Notes: a model not told the origin generated them from the letters alone. DNA of 11,475 nt from Nitrospirota bacterium (GCA_027328825.1 DAHWTK010000050.1:1-11475), one strand, 5' to 3'; positions 1-7,129 are shown, counted from the first letter of the stretch. A program made the numbers and translations.

Positions 1-77
1 GTCTTCCCGTGATCAACATGACCTATCGTACCCACATTAACATGCGGCTTCTTCCTCTCAAACTTCTCCTTTGCCAT
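1..77 (-). CDS. tuf: Elongation factor Tu, N-terminal fragment (runs off window)
   Basis: EF-Tu is the cytosolic GTPase that delivers aminoacyl-tRNA to the ribosome. Only the first 25 codons and two bases of the next are present. They read [16 protein letters not shown] followed by [10 protein letters not shown], which is the invariant EF-Tu N-terminus ending in the G1/P-loop motif GHVDHGK[T]. The ATG at 77-75 is preceded by an AGGGGG Shine-Dalgarno sequence about 5 nt upstream. The gene lies downstream of tRNA-Thr with a 173-nt leader (78-250) in which I see no further gene and no convincing promoter. It is therefore probably co-transcribed with the tRNA cluster, as tufB is in many bacteria. 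The identification is essentially certain; whether this is one of two tuf copies cannot be told from the window. Confidence 0.96.
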
Positions 78-250
78 TGTTCCCCCTTGGGCCGGGTAAA
101 GGCATTTATTTAAAGCCTGCCCCGCCTGTATTTTTGTTACTTCAGTTTAATACGCCTGCCTTGAAAAACGAAAAAACACGAAGGTGCAAACCTCCCGGCG
201 CCCGGTTTTTCACGTTTCGCCGGAATGCTTCCCCTCGCCTGACTGTTTCC

Positions 251-326
<76 letters not shown>

Positions 327-423
327 GTTACTTTTCTTTCACGTGAAAGAAAAGTAACCAAAAGAAAGCGAGACTGTCCGGCTTTTCTTTGGTTACTTTC
401 TTTTCACCCGAAAAGAAAGTAAC
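327..423. repeat. 97-bp quasi-palindromic repeat made of two palindromes (MITE/REP-like)
   Basis: The block begins and ends with GTTAC/GTAAC. Positions 327-358 are a perfect 32-bp palindrome with arm GTTACTTTTCTTTC and centre ACGT. Positions 392-405 and 410-423 form a second 14-bp stem (GTTACTTTCTTTTC) around the loop ACCC. In addition, 345-369 is complementary to 381-405 in 21 of 25 positions, so the whole 97 bp is close to its own reverse complement. It lies between the 3' end of the protease gene (stop at 433-431) and the 5' end of tRNA-Thr, so it is transcribed inside the tRNA-tuf operon. The architecture suggests a dispersed non-coding element or an RNA processing structure. Plus-strand reading frames through it are not genes. 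Confidence 0.85.
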
Positions 424-430
424 GGTTTTG

Positions 431-1669
431 CTACCTGCCCAGGTCTTCACGCCAGTCCCGATCGAACTCCGGGAGGCTGACGCCTGCGGCATATTTCATG
501 GCTCCGGATACGTCCCTGCCTTTTCCCATTTCCTTTATAAGCTGGGAGAGGCTGTACATCCCGAACCTGTTTACATAATACCGGACAGCGGAGAGCGATT
601 CGGCGTATGCCTCTCGCGCCTTTGCCGTATCCATGCTTATAAAAGTCGAATCCAGGCTCGAAAGCGGCATGGGCGTAAAATCAACAGCCCCTCGTCGCCT
701 GGCCCAGTGTTCCTCGTACTGCGCGACCCCTTCGTCCAGCCAGGCGGGCACATGGCCGCTGACTTCAGTATGGATAACGGCGTGCGTGTATTCGTGATGA
801 AGCACCGCCGAAAGGGCTGTTTTATCTATCCTGCCGCCACCCGCGGGGATTCTGATGTTGCCGTCGAAAACACCGTCCGACCATCCGGGCGCATCGGTTA
901 TATCCACGAATTGCCGGCGTGTATAGAGGATGACGTTAATAGGCTCCTTCTGGTAGAAGTCGAGATCGCTCCCGACATCTGACGATACATCCTGAAGGAT
1001 GTCGAGCACAAGCTCGCCCAGTTTTCTGTCTTCCTCGCCGTCATATTTTAAGTTGAAGTTATAGGTCTCCCTCCTCGTGAAGGAGCCTTCCACTCCAAGC
1101 TCTTTTCTGGCCTTCGCAAGCAGGCCCTGAATGACTTTGTCTCCGGGTTTTTCCTGAACGGCCTGTTCCCACTCCGACACGGCATCCCGCAGACGCCCGC
1201 GCTGATAATATATCTGCCCCTTCAGAGTCATGGCCTGCGCGCTGGAGGAGTTCAGGTAAAGCGCCTCATCGAGATAACCCTGCGCATCGTCCAAATGCTC
1301 AAGGCGATAGGAACAGTACGCAAGCCCGAAATACGTCGAGAACTTCTTGTCAGGCTCGTTTAAGCGCGCCTTTCCGAAATCCTCAATCGCTCCATTGAAG
1401 TCTCCGGCGTTCAGCCTCTTCCAACCCCGCCCGTCGTACGCCTGAGCCAGCAAAATCTTGTAGTCGTCGTCGAAAGGATCCTGGGAGCCGATGTTATCAA
1501 GTATTTTTATTGCGCCGTCGAAATCTCCGGCGTTAAGGGCCTCTATGGCCTGTCCCTTTACAGTCCCGGCCTGCGCCTTTATTATATGACCATCGGCTCT
1601 CGCGCTTTCTCCGAAAAGAAGCGCCGCCGAAAAGACCGCCAGAACCGCAAAAAATACTTTACGAGCCAT
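431..1669 (-). CDS. Exported TPR protein with gluzincin (peptidase MA-like) metalloprotease domain
   Basis: Predicted 412-residue protein if started at the ATG at 1669-1667. The N-terminus (MARKVFFAVLAVFSAALL, then FGESARA before D) is a classical signal peptide, so it should act in the envelope. Roughly residues 35-190 are TPR units (pattern ALNAGDFDGAIKILD, LAYCSYRLEHLDDAQGYLDE, GQIYYQRGRLRDAVSEWEQA). The C-terminal half carries HEYTH (H292, E293, H296), the zinc-binding HExxH motif. LDEG follows 17 residues later, with E313 as the likely third ligand, as in peptidase MA-like gluzincins. Substrate is unknown. An in-frame TTG at 1687 would add six residues, but its GGAG lies only 1 nt away, so I prefer the ATG. 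The gene starts 28 nt after the tRNA-Gly CCA end and has no promoter I can see, so it probably depends on the tRNA promoter and processing. Confidence 0.88.
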   Translation of the reverse strand: MARKVFFAVLAVFSAALLFGESARADGHIIKAQAGTVKGQAIEALNAGDFDGAIKILDNIGSQDPFDDDYKILLAQAYDGRGWKRLNAGDFNGAIEDFGKARLNEPDKKFSTYFGLAYCSYRLEHLDDAQGYLDEALYLNSSSAQAMTLKGQIYYQRGRLRDAVSEWEQAVQEKPGDKVIQGLLAKARKELGVEGSFTRRETYNFNLKYDGEEDRKLGELVLDILQDVSSDVGSDLDFYQKEPINVILYTRRQFVDITDAPGWSDGVFDGNIRIPAGGGRIDKTALSAVLHHEYTHAVIHTEVSGHVPAWLDEGVAQYEEHWARRRGAVDFTPMPLSSLDSTFISMDTAKAREAYAESLSAVRYYVNRFGMYSLSQLIKEMGKGRDVSGAMKYAAGVSLPEFDRDWREDLGR

Positions 1670-1697
1670 CGGGAGCCGGCCCTTCAAACTCCGTTAA

Positions 1698-1773
1698 TGG
1701 AGCGGGCGACGGGGCTCGAACCCGCGACCCCCAGCTTGGAAGGCTGGCGCTCTACCAACTGAGCTACACCCGC
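1698..1773 (-). tRNA. glyT: tRNA-Gly (anticodon TCC), CCA encoded
   Basis: The minus-strand cloverleaf has a 7-bp acceptor stem GCGGGTG (1773-1767) with CGCCCGC (1708-1702, one G-T pair), discriminator T and CCA at 1700-1698. The anticodon arm CCAGC-CTTCCAA-GCTGG gives TCC at 1740-1738, which reads GGA/GGG glycine codons. The T arm contains GGTTCGAGCC. It lies 17 nt downstream of tRNA-Tyr in the same orientation, as glyT follows tyrU in E. coli, and the protease gene begins 28 nt after its CCA end. Confidence 0.97.
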
Positions 1774-1790
1774 AAAACCAATAAGCTAAA

Positions 1791-1877
1791 TGGTGGGGAG
1801 GGGAGGGTTCGAACCTCCGTAGGTGCAAGACCGGCAGATTTACAGTCTGCTGCCATTAACCGCTCGGCCACCTCCCC
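1791..1877 (-). tRNA. tyrU: tRNA-Tyr (anticodon GTA), class II, CCA encoded
   Basis: This is an 87-nt class II tRNA with a long variable arm. Acceptor strands GGGGAGG (1877-1871) and CCTCCCC (1801-1795) pair perfectly, followed by discriminator A and CCA (1793-1791). The anticodon arm GCAGA-CTGTAAA-TCTGC gives GTA at 1843-1841, specific for tyrosine. The D arm has the GCCGAGCGG form usual for class II tRNAs and the T arm has GGTTCGAACC. It is the first gene of the tRNA-tuf unit, with its promoter 36 bp upstream. Confidence 0.97.
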
Positions 1878-1912
1878 TTAAGCCGCCTGCCAGGGAATCC
1901 TTCGGGCGACAT

Positions 1913-1941
1913 CTTATACATTATAGCCGAAATTTTGTCAA
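1913..1941 (-). promoter_or_regulatory. Sigma70-type promoter of the tRNA-tuf operon
   Basis: On the minus strand TTGACA (1941-1936) is separated by exactly 17 bp from TATAAG (1918-1913), upstream of tRNA-Tyr. The bases after the -10 are ATGTCGCCCG, a GC-rich discriminator of the kind found at stringently controlled stable-RNA promoters. The region upstream of the -35 is AT-rich and could act as an UP element. Consensus quality and position make this a confident call; stringent control is inferred. Confidence 0.85.
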
Positions 1942-1959
1942 TCCTTTATTTATAAAGGA
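1942..1959. repeat. 18-bp AT-rich palindrome touching the -35 of the tRNA promoter
   Basis: TCCTTTAT (1942-1949) and ATAAAGGA (1952-1959) are perfect inverted repeats around TT. The element begins at the base next to the -35 hexamer of the minus-strand tRNA promoter. It could be a regulator binding site, or an incidental feature of an UP-element-like AT-rich stretch. No U-tract points to a terminator function. The rest of the 1878-2191 intergenic stretch holds the two divergent promoters and nothing coding. Confidence 0.45.
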
Positions 1960-2039
1960 CTTAAAAACCCCTTCCCGCCTGCCTTTTCCGCCCCCTGCGC
2001 CCACCGCAAAACCGGTAACCGTTATCAAAAGAGGCAAAT

Positions 2040-2124
2040 CATCCTGATTATTTGGTTAAGTAAGCTTATTATCATATATTTTGAGCCGCAATAAGTCAAG
2101 AAAATTTTGTCAGACATCCTGATT
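2040..2124. repeat. Pair of CATCCTGATT direct repeats upstream of pheS
   Basis: CATCCTGATT occurs at 2040-2049 and again at 2115-2124, 75 bp apart, in the AT-rich intergenic region. The second copy ends 5 bp before the pheS -35 box. A weaker promoter-like pair, TTGGTT with 17 bp to TATATT, lies at 2053-2081 between them. Ten identical bases can arise by chance in such a region, so any regulatory role is speculative. Confidence 0.25.
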
Positions 2125-2129
2125 CGTTA

Positions 2130-2158
2130 TTGAAAATCGGGTGTCGTTGCTATATAAT
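2130..2158 (+). promoter_or_regulatory. Sigma70-type promoter of the pheS operon
   Basis: TTGAAA (2130-2135) and TATAAT (2153-2158) are spaced by 17 bp. The predicted start lies about 27 nt before the pheS ATG. That short leader leaves no room for a leader peptide with attenuator of the pheM type or for a T-box, so transcription initiation is the likely control point unless another promoter further upstream is used. Confidence 0.8.
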
Positions 2159-2191
2159 TCATAATTTAACTGCAAAATTCACAGGAGAGAT

Positions 2192-3283
2192 ATGCCGCTC
2201 ATGCGGTTTTTAAAGAATGCAAGGGACGTAAAGGAGCGCCTTGAGAACGCGGGAAGGCTCGGGGAACTGATACCCCGAATCGCGGAAGAGCTCGGCGGGG
2301 AAGAGGCAATCGTAAGTCTCGCTCACACTACGGACGACCTTAAGGCCGTAGAGGTGGAGCTTTTCGGCAAGAAGGGGATTATCTCCATACTCCGTAAGAA
2401 AATCCCGCAGGAGGCCCCGGAAGACAGAAAGGAAGCCGGACGCCTATTAAACGAAATGGCTGGCCGCTACGAAGCCGCCCTCAAGGCCAGGGGCGAAGAA
2501 CTCGCCGCCACAGAACGCGCGCAGAAGCTGGCCTCGCAGAGGATAGACGTAACTATGCCGGGCAGGAGACCGGGCATGGGCAGGCCGCATCCAATCACGA
2601 CCGTCACGCGGGAGGTGGTGGAGATATTCAGGGAGATGGGTTTCTCCGTCGCGGAAGGGCCCGAAGTGGAGCTCGATTATTATAACTTCGAGGCACTGAA
2701 CATGCCAAAGGATCACCCCGCCCGCGACATGCAGGACACATTCTATGTATCCGACGAGGTCGTCCTTCGGACACATACGTCCCCGGTGCAGGTGCGTACG
2801 ATGAAATCCTGCCGCCCGCCTGTACAGATAATTGCGCCGGGAAAAGTATATCGCTGCGATGCGGACGTCTCGCATACGCCGATGTTCCATCAGGTCGAAG
2901 GGCTGATGGTGGACAGGAACATAAATTTCTCGCACTTGAAGGGCGTGCTCGAGACGTTCATATCGAAAATGTTCGGTTCCGGCACGGCAACCCGCTTCAG
3001 GCCGAGTTTCTTCCCGTTCACGGAGCCTTCGGCGGAAGTGGATATACGGTGCGTTATATGCGGCGGGAAGGGCTGCCGCGTGTGCAAGAGCACGGGCTGG
3101 CTTGAGATACTGGGATCGGGGATGGTAGACCCGGAGGTCTTCCGGGCCGTCGGATACGACCCGGAAGAGTTCACGGGTTTTGCCTTCGGCCTCGGTATGG
3201 AGCGCATAACGATGCTAAAATACGGCATCGACGACATACGCCTCTTCTATGAGAACGACATGCGCTTCCTGAGGCAGTTCTGA
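2192..3283 (+). CDS. pheS: Phenylalanyl-tRNA synthetase alpha subunit
   Basis: PheS is the catalytic subunit of the alpha2-beta2 class II synthetase that charges tRNA-Phe. The 363 residues, slightly above the usual ~340, show the N-terminal coiled-coil arm (about 1-115). The class II core follows: HPITTVTREVVEIFREMGF (133-151), a motif 2 region KVYRCDADVSHTPMFHQVEG (218-237), and motif 3 GFAFGLGMERITML (329-342). Between them C287, C290, C295 and C298 form two CxxC pairs before TGWLEILGSGMV. To my recollection such a knuckle occurs in many bacterial PheS but not in E. coli, and it might bind zinc. AGGAG at 2183-2187 supports the ATG at 2192; a second ATG at 2201 is possible. The TGA overlaps the next gene's ATG by one base. 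Confidence 0.97.
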   Translation: MPLMRFLKNARDVKERLENAGRLGELIPRIAEELGGEEAIVSLAHTTDDLKAVEVELFGKKGIISILRKKIPQEAPEDRKEAGRLLNEMAGRYEAALKARGEELAATERAQKLASQRIDVTMPGRRPGMGRPHPITTVTREVVEIFREMGFSVAEGPEVELDYYNFEALNMPKDHPARDMQDTFYVSDEVVLRTHTSPVQVRTMKSCRPPVQIIAPGKVYRCDADVSHTPMFHQVEGLMVDRNINFSHLKGVLETFISKMFGSGTATRFRPSFFPFTEPSAEVDIRCVICGGKGCRVCKSTGWLEILGSGMVDPEVFRAVGYDPEEFTGFAFGLGMERITMLKYGIDDIRLFYENDMRFLRQF

Positions 3284-3741
3284 TGCGCGGAGGGCGGATG
3301 TTTCTATCACAGAAGAGGATGAACGAGGTCATTCTTTATTGCATCGGGGCGGACGTCGTCCTTGGCTATCTCCTGAAAAGGTTCCAGGGTCCATTGACAT
3401 TTGCGCCGCTCGCGCTTCTGTATGTCCTGAACATCATTGTAATAGCGGCGGTATATCGTTTCTGGAAGTTCCCGGTGTTCGAGTGGAGCGAGAAAGATTT
3501 TACGGTCTACGGCATAAACCCCTGGAAAAAGGACAGATGCCCTTGGGAACGGGCGGTCAAGGCCGGATTCAGGGTCGTCCCAGGCAAAAAAGGGCGAACC
3601 AGAGAGTTCTTTCTGATTGATTACACAACGCCCAAAGGGCCGAAGACGGGTGTTATGCCGATGGACATGATAGGATTTCCTGGCAGGATAAAAAAGGAGC
3701 TTGAGGAATTTCTCCGGCAGAAGGCGATAAAGCCATATTAA
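3283..3741 (+). CDS. Small inner-membrane protein of unknown function between pheS and pheT
   Basis: I do not recognise a named family for this 152-residue protein. Two hydrophobic segments (about residues 15-33 and 40-60) form a helical hairpin, followed by a soluble, probably cytoplasmic tail with alternating beta-like segments (FEWSEKDFTVYGINPWKK, REFFLIDYTTPKG) and a C-terminal helix (GRIKKELEEFLRQK). That layout resembles bacterial PH-like (YcxB-type) membrane proteins; this is inference only. The ATG at 3283 overlaps the pheS stop as TGATG, with GAGG 8 nt upstream, suggesting translational coupling. An ATG at 3298 with its own GGAGG is an alternative start. The gene is followed by a hairpin with a T-tract. 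Confidence 0.8.
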   Translation: MRGGRMFLSQKRMNEVILYCIGADVVLGYLLKRFQGPLTFAPLALLYVLNIIVIAAVYRFWKFPVFEWSEKDFTVYGINPWKKDRCPWERAVKAGFRVVPGKKGRTREFFLIDYTTPKGPKTGVMPMDMIGFPGRIKKELEEFLRQKAIKPY

Positions 3742-3746
3742 AACAC

Positions 3747-3807
3747 TTGTAGCTGCCCCATTTATGGGGCGCTTTTTAAAATCGCCTGATGAATCAGGCA
3801 GCTACAA
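3747..3807. repeat. 61-bp nested inverted-repeat element (three-way-junction fold) with terminator-like hairpin
   Basis: TTGTAGCTGCC (3747-3757) and GGCAGCTACAA (3797-3807) are perfect 11-bp outer inverted repeats. Inside are two small perfect hairpins: GCCCCAT/ATGGGGC (3755-3761 with 3764-3770) and GCCTGAT/ATCAGGC (3784-3790 with 3793-3799). The outer and inner stems share three bases at each side and so compete. The first hairpin is followed by GCTTTTTAAAA and looks like a rho-independent terminator on the plus strand. The design matches the dispersed REP/MITE-like elements with TGTAGC...GCTACA ends seen in many bacterial genomes. It lies in the gap before pheT. Confidence 0.85.
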
Positions 3808-3835
3808 AAGCAATAATTACAGAGGATAAGTAAAA

Positions 3836-6244
3836 TTGCGCATAAGCTTTAACTGGTTAAGGGAGTTCGTGGATACCGACCTGACGGTTTTGCAGGTCTC
3901 CGACAGGCTGACAATGGCCGGGCTGGAGGTCGAGGGCCTGGAATACCTGGGCGAGGGCATAAGCGGCGTGGTCGTGGGCAGGATTGTGTCGATAAGTCCG
4001 CATCCGAATGCCGACAAGCTCACGCTCTGCGAGGTGGATAACGGCAAGGAAATCTTGCCGATCGTCTGCGGCGCGAAGAACATGAAGGCCGGGGACAAGG
4101 TCCCTCTGGCGATGGCCGGGGCGAAACTGCCAGGCGGACTTAAGATAGAAAAGACCAAGCTCCGGGGCGTAATGTCCTTCGGGATGCTCTGCTCGGAGAA
4201 GGAACTCGGGCTTGCGAAGGAATCCTCCGGGCTTATGATACTCACTGAAGATGCGCCCCTGGGCGAGGATATAGTCAAGGCCATAAGCCTTGACGACTGG
4301 GCGATGGAGATAAACGTGACGCCTAACCGTCCGGACTGCCTCTGCACGATAGGCATTGCGCGTGAGGCGGCGGCCCTTGCGCGGACCGCCCTCAGGCAGC
4401 CGAAGTTAAGATTGACCGAGCATGGCGCGAAGATAGCGGGGCGGATGAAGGTTACGGTGGAAGACCAGGAGCTTTGCCCGCGCTATGCCGGAAGACTGAT
4501 TACGGGCATTACGGTCGGGCCGTCCCCGGCGTGGATGAGGAGGCGGCTTCGGGCCGTGGGGGTGCGAAGCATAAATAATGTCGTCGATGCGACGAACTAC
4601 GTGATGATGGAAATGGGACAGCCACTCCATGCATTCGACTACCAGTTCCTCGCAGGCCAGGAGATAATCGTACGCCCGGCTGAGGAAGGAGAGGTGTTTA
4701 CGACGCTTGACGGCATAGAGAGAACGCTCTCAGCCGGTATGCTCCTTATCTGCGACGCAGACAGGCCTGTAGCCCTTGCCGGGGTGATGGGCGGGCAGAA
4801 TTCCGAGGTCTCTGACGGGACGACGGAAATCTTCCTCGAATCGGCTTATTTCAACCCGCCCTGCGTCCGGAAGACATCCCGGAAGCTCGGCCTGCATACG
4901 GAGGCGTCTCATCGTTTCGAGCGAGGCGCGGACCCGGAAGCCGTCATAAAGGCCCTTGACAGGGCGGCGTCCATGATTGCGGAGCTTGCGGGCGGCGAGA
5001 TAGCGGCGGAGCGTATAGACGAATATCCGAATCCCTTGAAGATGCCCGTGGTTACTCTCCGCGTGGCGAAGGTGAACGACGTGCTCGGGGCAGCCCTCGA
5101 AAAAAACGAGATAGCCGACATAATGAAGCGGCTGCATATAAAAATACACGAGGAGACCGCGGATTCCATTCTCCTTCAGGCGCCCGCGTTCAGGCCGGAT
5201 TTGACCCGCGAGATAGACTTCGTCGAGGAGGCCGCGAGGGTCTACGGATACGGCAAGATAAGAAGCTCGATGCCCGCGCGCGCCGTTGCGGCGCGGGAAC
5301 CAGACGTCGCTCTCATTGCATCCAGGCGGGCAAGGGAAGCGATGCATGACTGCGGTTTTTACGAAGTGGTAAACTATAGTTTCATGAACCCGGGAGATTT
5401 CGACCGGCTCGGCCTGCCCGAAGACGATTTCAGGAGAAAGACCGTTGCATTGCGGAACCCGCTCTCTGCCGAGCAGTCCGTCATGCGCACGACCCTTCTG
5501 CCGAGCCTGCTTAGCAACCTCTCTCTGAACTTGAGCCACGGCGTCAGGGACATGAAAATCTTTGAGCTCTCCCGCGTGTTTATTAACGCCGGTGCGGGGC
5601 TTCCGAACGAGCCTCTTAAAATCTGCGGTCTTGCGTACGGAGTACGGTCTGCCTCACCCTGGGACGCCGGTGTCAGGGAAACCGATTTCTACGATTTGAA
5701 GGGCGCGGTTGAGCAGCTTCTGGACGCCATGCGGGTTCAAAACGCGGTATTTGCCTCGGAGGAGGGCACGCCTTTTCTGCATCCGGGCAAGGCGGCAAGG
5801 CTCCTGATTGGCGGAAGCCCGGCGGGCTATATCGGTCAGCTGCATCCGGACACAGCCGGAAGATGGGACATCCCGGCCAATGTGTATGTCTTCGAGATAG
5901 ATTTCCAGTCCATAATCGAGGCCGCGCAGGAATTGCCGTCATACAGGCCGCTCCCGAAATATCCCGCCGTGGAGCGCGACATAGCCGTTATCGTCCCGAC
6001 GGATATTACATCTTTTTCCGTGCAGAAGACCATAGAGTCGCTCAAGCTGGCCTTTATCGAGGATGTGAGGCTTTTCGATTACTACGAAGGCGCACCGATA
6101 CCGGATGGCAAGAAAAGCCTGGCGTATACCGTCACTTATCGCTCTTTCGAGAAGACGCTCACGGACGAGGAAGTAAACCTCTTACACAAAAAAATAATGG
6201 ACGCCCTTAAAGACCGCCTCGGCGCGGAGATAAGAGAGCAATAG
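3836..6244 (+). CDS. pheT: Phenylalanyl-tRNA synthetase beta subunit
   Basis: PheT partners PheS in the alpha2-beta2 synthetase, binding tRNA-Phe and editing mischarged Tyr. At 802 residues it is full length. The start is TTG, chosen because MRISFNWLREFVD is the canonical PheT N-terminus and GAGGA lies 9 nt upstream. Domains in order are: EMAP-II-like tRNA-binding domain (about 39-150), the INVTPNRPDCL motif (159-169), and B3/B4 editing domain (about 210-385, with INNVVDATNYVM and GQPLHAFD). A B5 domain follows (about 400-475), then the catalytic-like core (480-690). The C-terminal FDX-ACB anticodon-binding domain is at about 705-798 (PKYPAVERDIAVIV). It is separated from pheS by a membrane-protein gene and a repeat element, unlike the usual adjacent pheST. 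The next gene starts 2 nt after its stop. Confidence 0.97.
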   Translation: MRISFNWLREFVDTDLTVLQVSDRLTMAGLEVEGLEYLGEGISGVVVGRIVSISPHPNADKLTLCEVDNGKEILPIVCGAKNMKAGDKVPLAMAGAKLPGGLKIEKTKLRGVMSFGMLCSEKELGLAKESSGLMILTEDAPLGEDIVKAISLDDWAMEINVTPNRPDCLCTIGIAREAAALARTALRQPKLRLTEHGAKIAGRMKVTVEDQELCPRYAGRLITGITVGPSPAWMRRRLRAVGVRSINNVVDATNYVMMEMGQPLHAFDYQFLAGQEIIVRPAEEGEVFTTLDGIERTLSAGMLLICDADRPVALAGVMGGQNSEVSDGTTEIFLESAYFNPPCVRKTSRKLGLHTEASHRFERGADPEAVIKALDRAASMIAELAGGEIAAERIDEYPNPLKMPVVTLRVAKVNDVLGAALEKNEIADIMKRLHIKIHEETADSILLQAPAFRPDLTREIDFVEEAARVYGYGKIRSSMPARAVAAREPDVALIASRRAREAMHDCGFYEVVNYSFMNPGDFDRLGLPEDDFRRKTVALRNPLSAEQSVMRTTLLPSLLSNLSLNLSHGVRDMKIFELSRVFINAGAGLPNEPLKICGLAYGVRSASPWDAGVRETDFYDLKGAVEQLLDAMRVQNAVFASEEGTPFLHPGKAARLLIGGSPAGYIGQLHPDTAGRWDIPANVYVFEIDFQSIIEAAQELPSYRPLPKYPAVERDIAVIVPTDITSFSVQKTIESLKLAFIEDVRLFDYYEGAPIPDGKKSLAYTVTYRSFEKTLTDEEVNLLHKKIMDALKDRLGAEIREQ

Positions 6245-6246
6245 CC

Positions 6247-6813
6247 ATGAAGAAGATTAGTTGCATTATTTTCGTCCTGTCGGTTCTGTTTTCCCCGGCG
6301 CTCTCGTATGCCCAGGGCGGGACGATAGAGCACCCCCTGTTCATGCGGGAATATTCGGCGTATGTAATCGGCAGGCTTGGACAGGAGAAGGAACTGCGCG
6401 CCGCCCTCGGAAAATACATACTACAGAACAAGGCGAAGTTCGCCGAAGGCATAGGACATCACCCCGGGCTTTTTCCGGGCATTTTCATGCTGGCCGGAGC
6501 GGAGAGGCTCAACTGCATATCCGGGAAATATTACGAAAAATTACTTACCGGGCTGAATAACGAGGAACGGCATACGTTTTACAGCACGGCTGAGGAATTT
6601 TCCTGGTGGGTAATCTGTCTCGCCCGGGAGGAGGCCGACAGCATGAACATAAATAAAATGAGCCCGCCGCCTTCATTACGCCAGCCGGACGACACGCCGA
6701 GTTATATAAAAGCCACGCTTATAAGCGAGCTTTCTTATTACGCAAAAGAGAAAGAAGAAAAACCTGCGGGCGGAAAAGAACTCAGCTTCACAGCCCTGAA
6801 ATGCGATGACTGA
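6247..6813 (+). CDS. Small secreted protein of unknown function
   Basis: This 188-residue product is not one I recognise. The first 22 residues (MKKISCIIFVLSVLFSPALSYA, cut before Q23) form a clear signal peptide, so the mature protein should be periplasmic or secreted. The mature part is mostly helical in composition, with Cys at 90, 124 and 186, aromatic-rich stretches (FYSTAEEFSWWVICLA) and a charged tail (YYAKEKEEKPAGGKE). No repeat, catalytic motif or membrane anchor is evident. The ATG starts 2 nt after the pheT stop with only a weak AGAGAG upstream, so it probably depends on translation of pheT. Its own stop overlaps the cutA start by 8 nt (ATGACTGA). It is real by context and signal peptide, but its function is open. 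Confidence 0.82.
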   Translation: MKKISCIIFVLSVLFSPALSYAQGGTIEHPLFMREYSAYVIGRLGQEKELRAALGKYILQNKAKFAEGIGHHPGLFPGIFMLAGAERLNCISGKYYEKLLTGLNNEERHTFYSTAEEFSWWVICLAREEADSMNINKMSPPPSLRQPDDTPSYIKATLISELSYYAKEKEEKPAGGKELSFTALKCDD

Positions 6814-7129
6814 AAAAATCATAGCGTTCGTTACCGCGCCGGACGAGGACTCTGCGGCCATGATTGGCCGGACGCTCGTGGAGGAGCGGCTTGCGGCCTG
6901 CGCGAATATCGTGAGGGGCATTCGCTCCATCTACAGGTGGAAGGGAGAGATCTTTGACGAACAGGAATGCCTTCTTGTAATCAAGGCCGCATCATACAGC
7001 TTCCCGAAGCTTGAAGAGAGGGTCCGCTCCATGCACCCCTATGAAGTACCTGAGATTATCGCCATTGAAATATCCCACGGTTCGAGAGCATATCTCGACT
7101 GGATAACCGAAAATACCCGCCTTGGTTGA
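6806..7129 (+). CDS. cutA: CutA1-family divalent cation tolerance protein
   Basis: CutA1 proteins are small trimeric, ferredoxin-like-fold cytosolic proteins related to PII. They were linked to copper tolerance in E. coli, though their molecular role is still debated. The 107-residue length fits the family. Diagnostic segments are visible: FVTAPDEDSA near the N-terminus, LVEERLAACANIV (24-36), SIYRWKGEI (41-49) and the signature HPYEVPEI (77-84). The ATG lies within the end of the preceding gene (8-nt overlap), and the following repair gene starts at a TTG inside the last codons of cutA (another 8-nt overlap). Translation of the three is therefore probably coupled. Confidence 0.95.
   Translation: MTEKIIAFVTAPDEDSAAMIGRTLVEERLAACANIVRGIRSIYRWKGEIFDEQECLLVIKAASYSFPKLEERVRSMHPYEVPEIIAIEISHGSRAYLDWITENTRLG

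Noticed and set aside
188..222. Possible terminator in the tuf leader (GC-rich core CCCGGCGCCCGG followed by TTTTT on the plus strand)
   Set aside because: The pairing is short and ambiguous, and the T-tract lies on the strand opposite to tuf transcription with no plus-strand gene to terminate.
327..423. Reading the repeated arms as a CRISPR array
   Set aside because: The arms are inverted copies without spacers of constant length, so this is a palindromic element and not an array.
389..982. 197-codon plus-strand open frame starting in the palindromic repeat
   Set aside because: It begins inside the 97-bp repeat and runs antisense to the HEYTH protease domain, with no homology visible.
2160..2191. 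Attenuator, leader peptide or T-box upstream of pheS
   Set aside because: The leader after the predicted promoter is only about 30 nt and contains no hairpin pair, phenylalanine-rich peptide or T-box sequence.
4730..5539. 269-codon minus-strand open frame within pheT
   Set aside because: It lies wholly inside the conserved pheT coding region, has no ribosome site or family resemblance, and is a GC-driven shadow frame.
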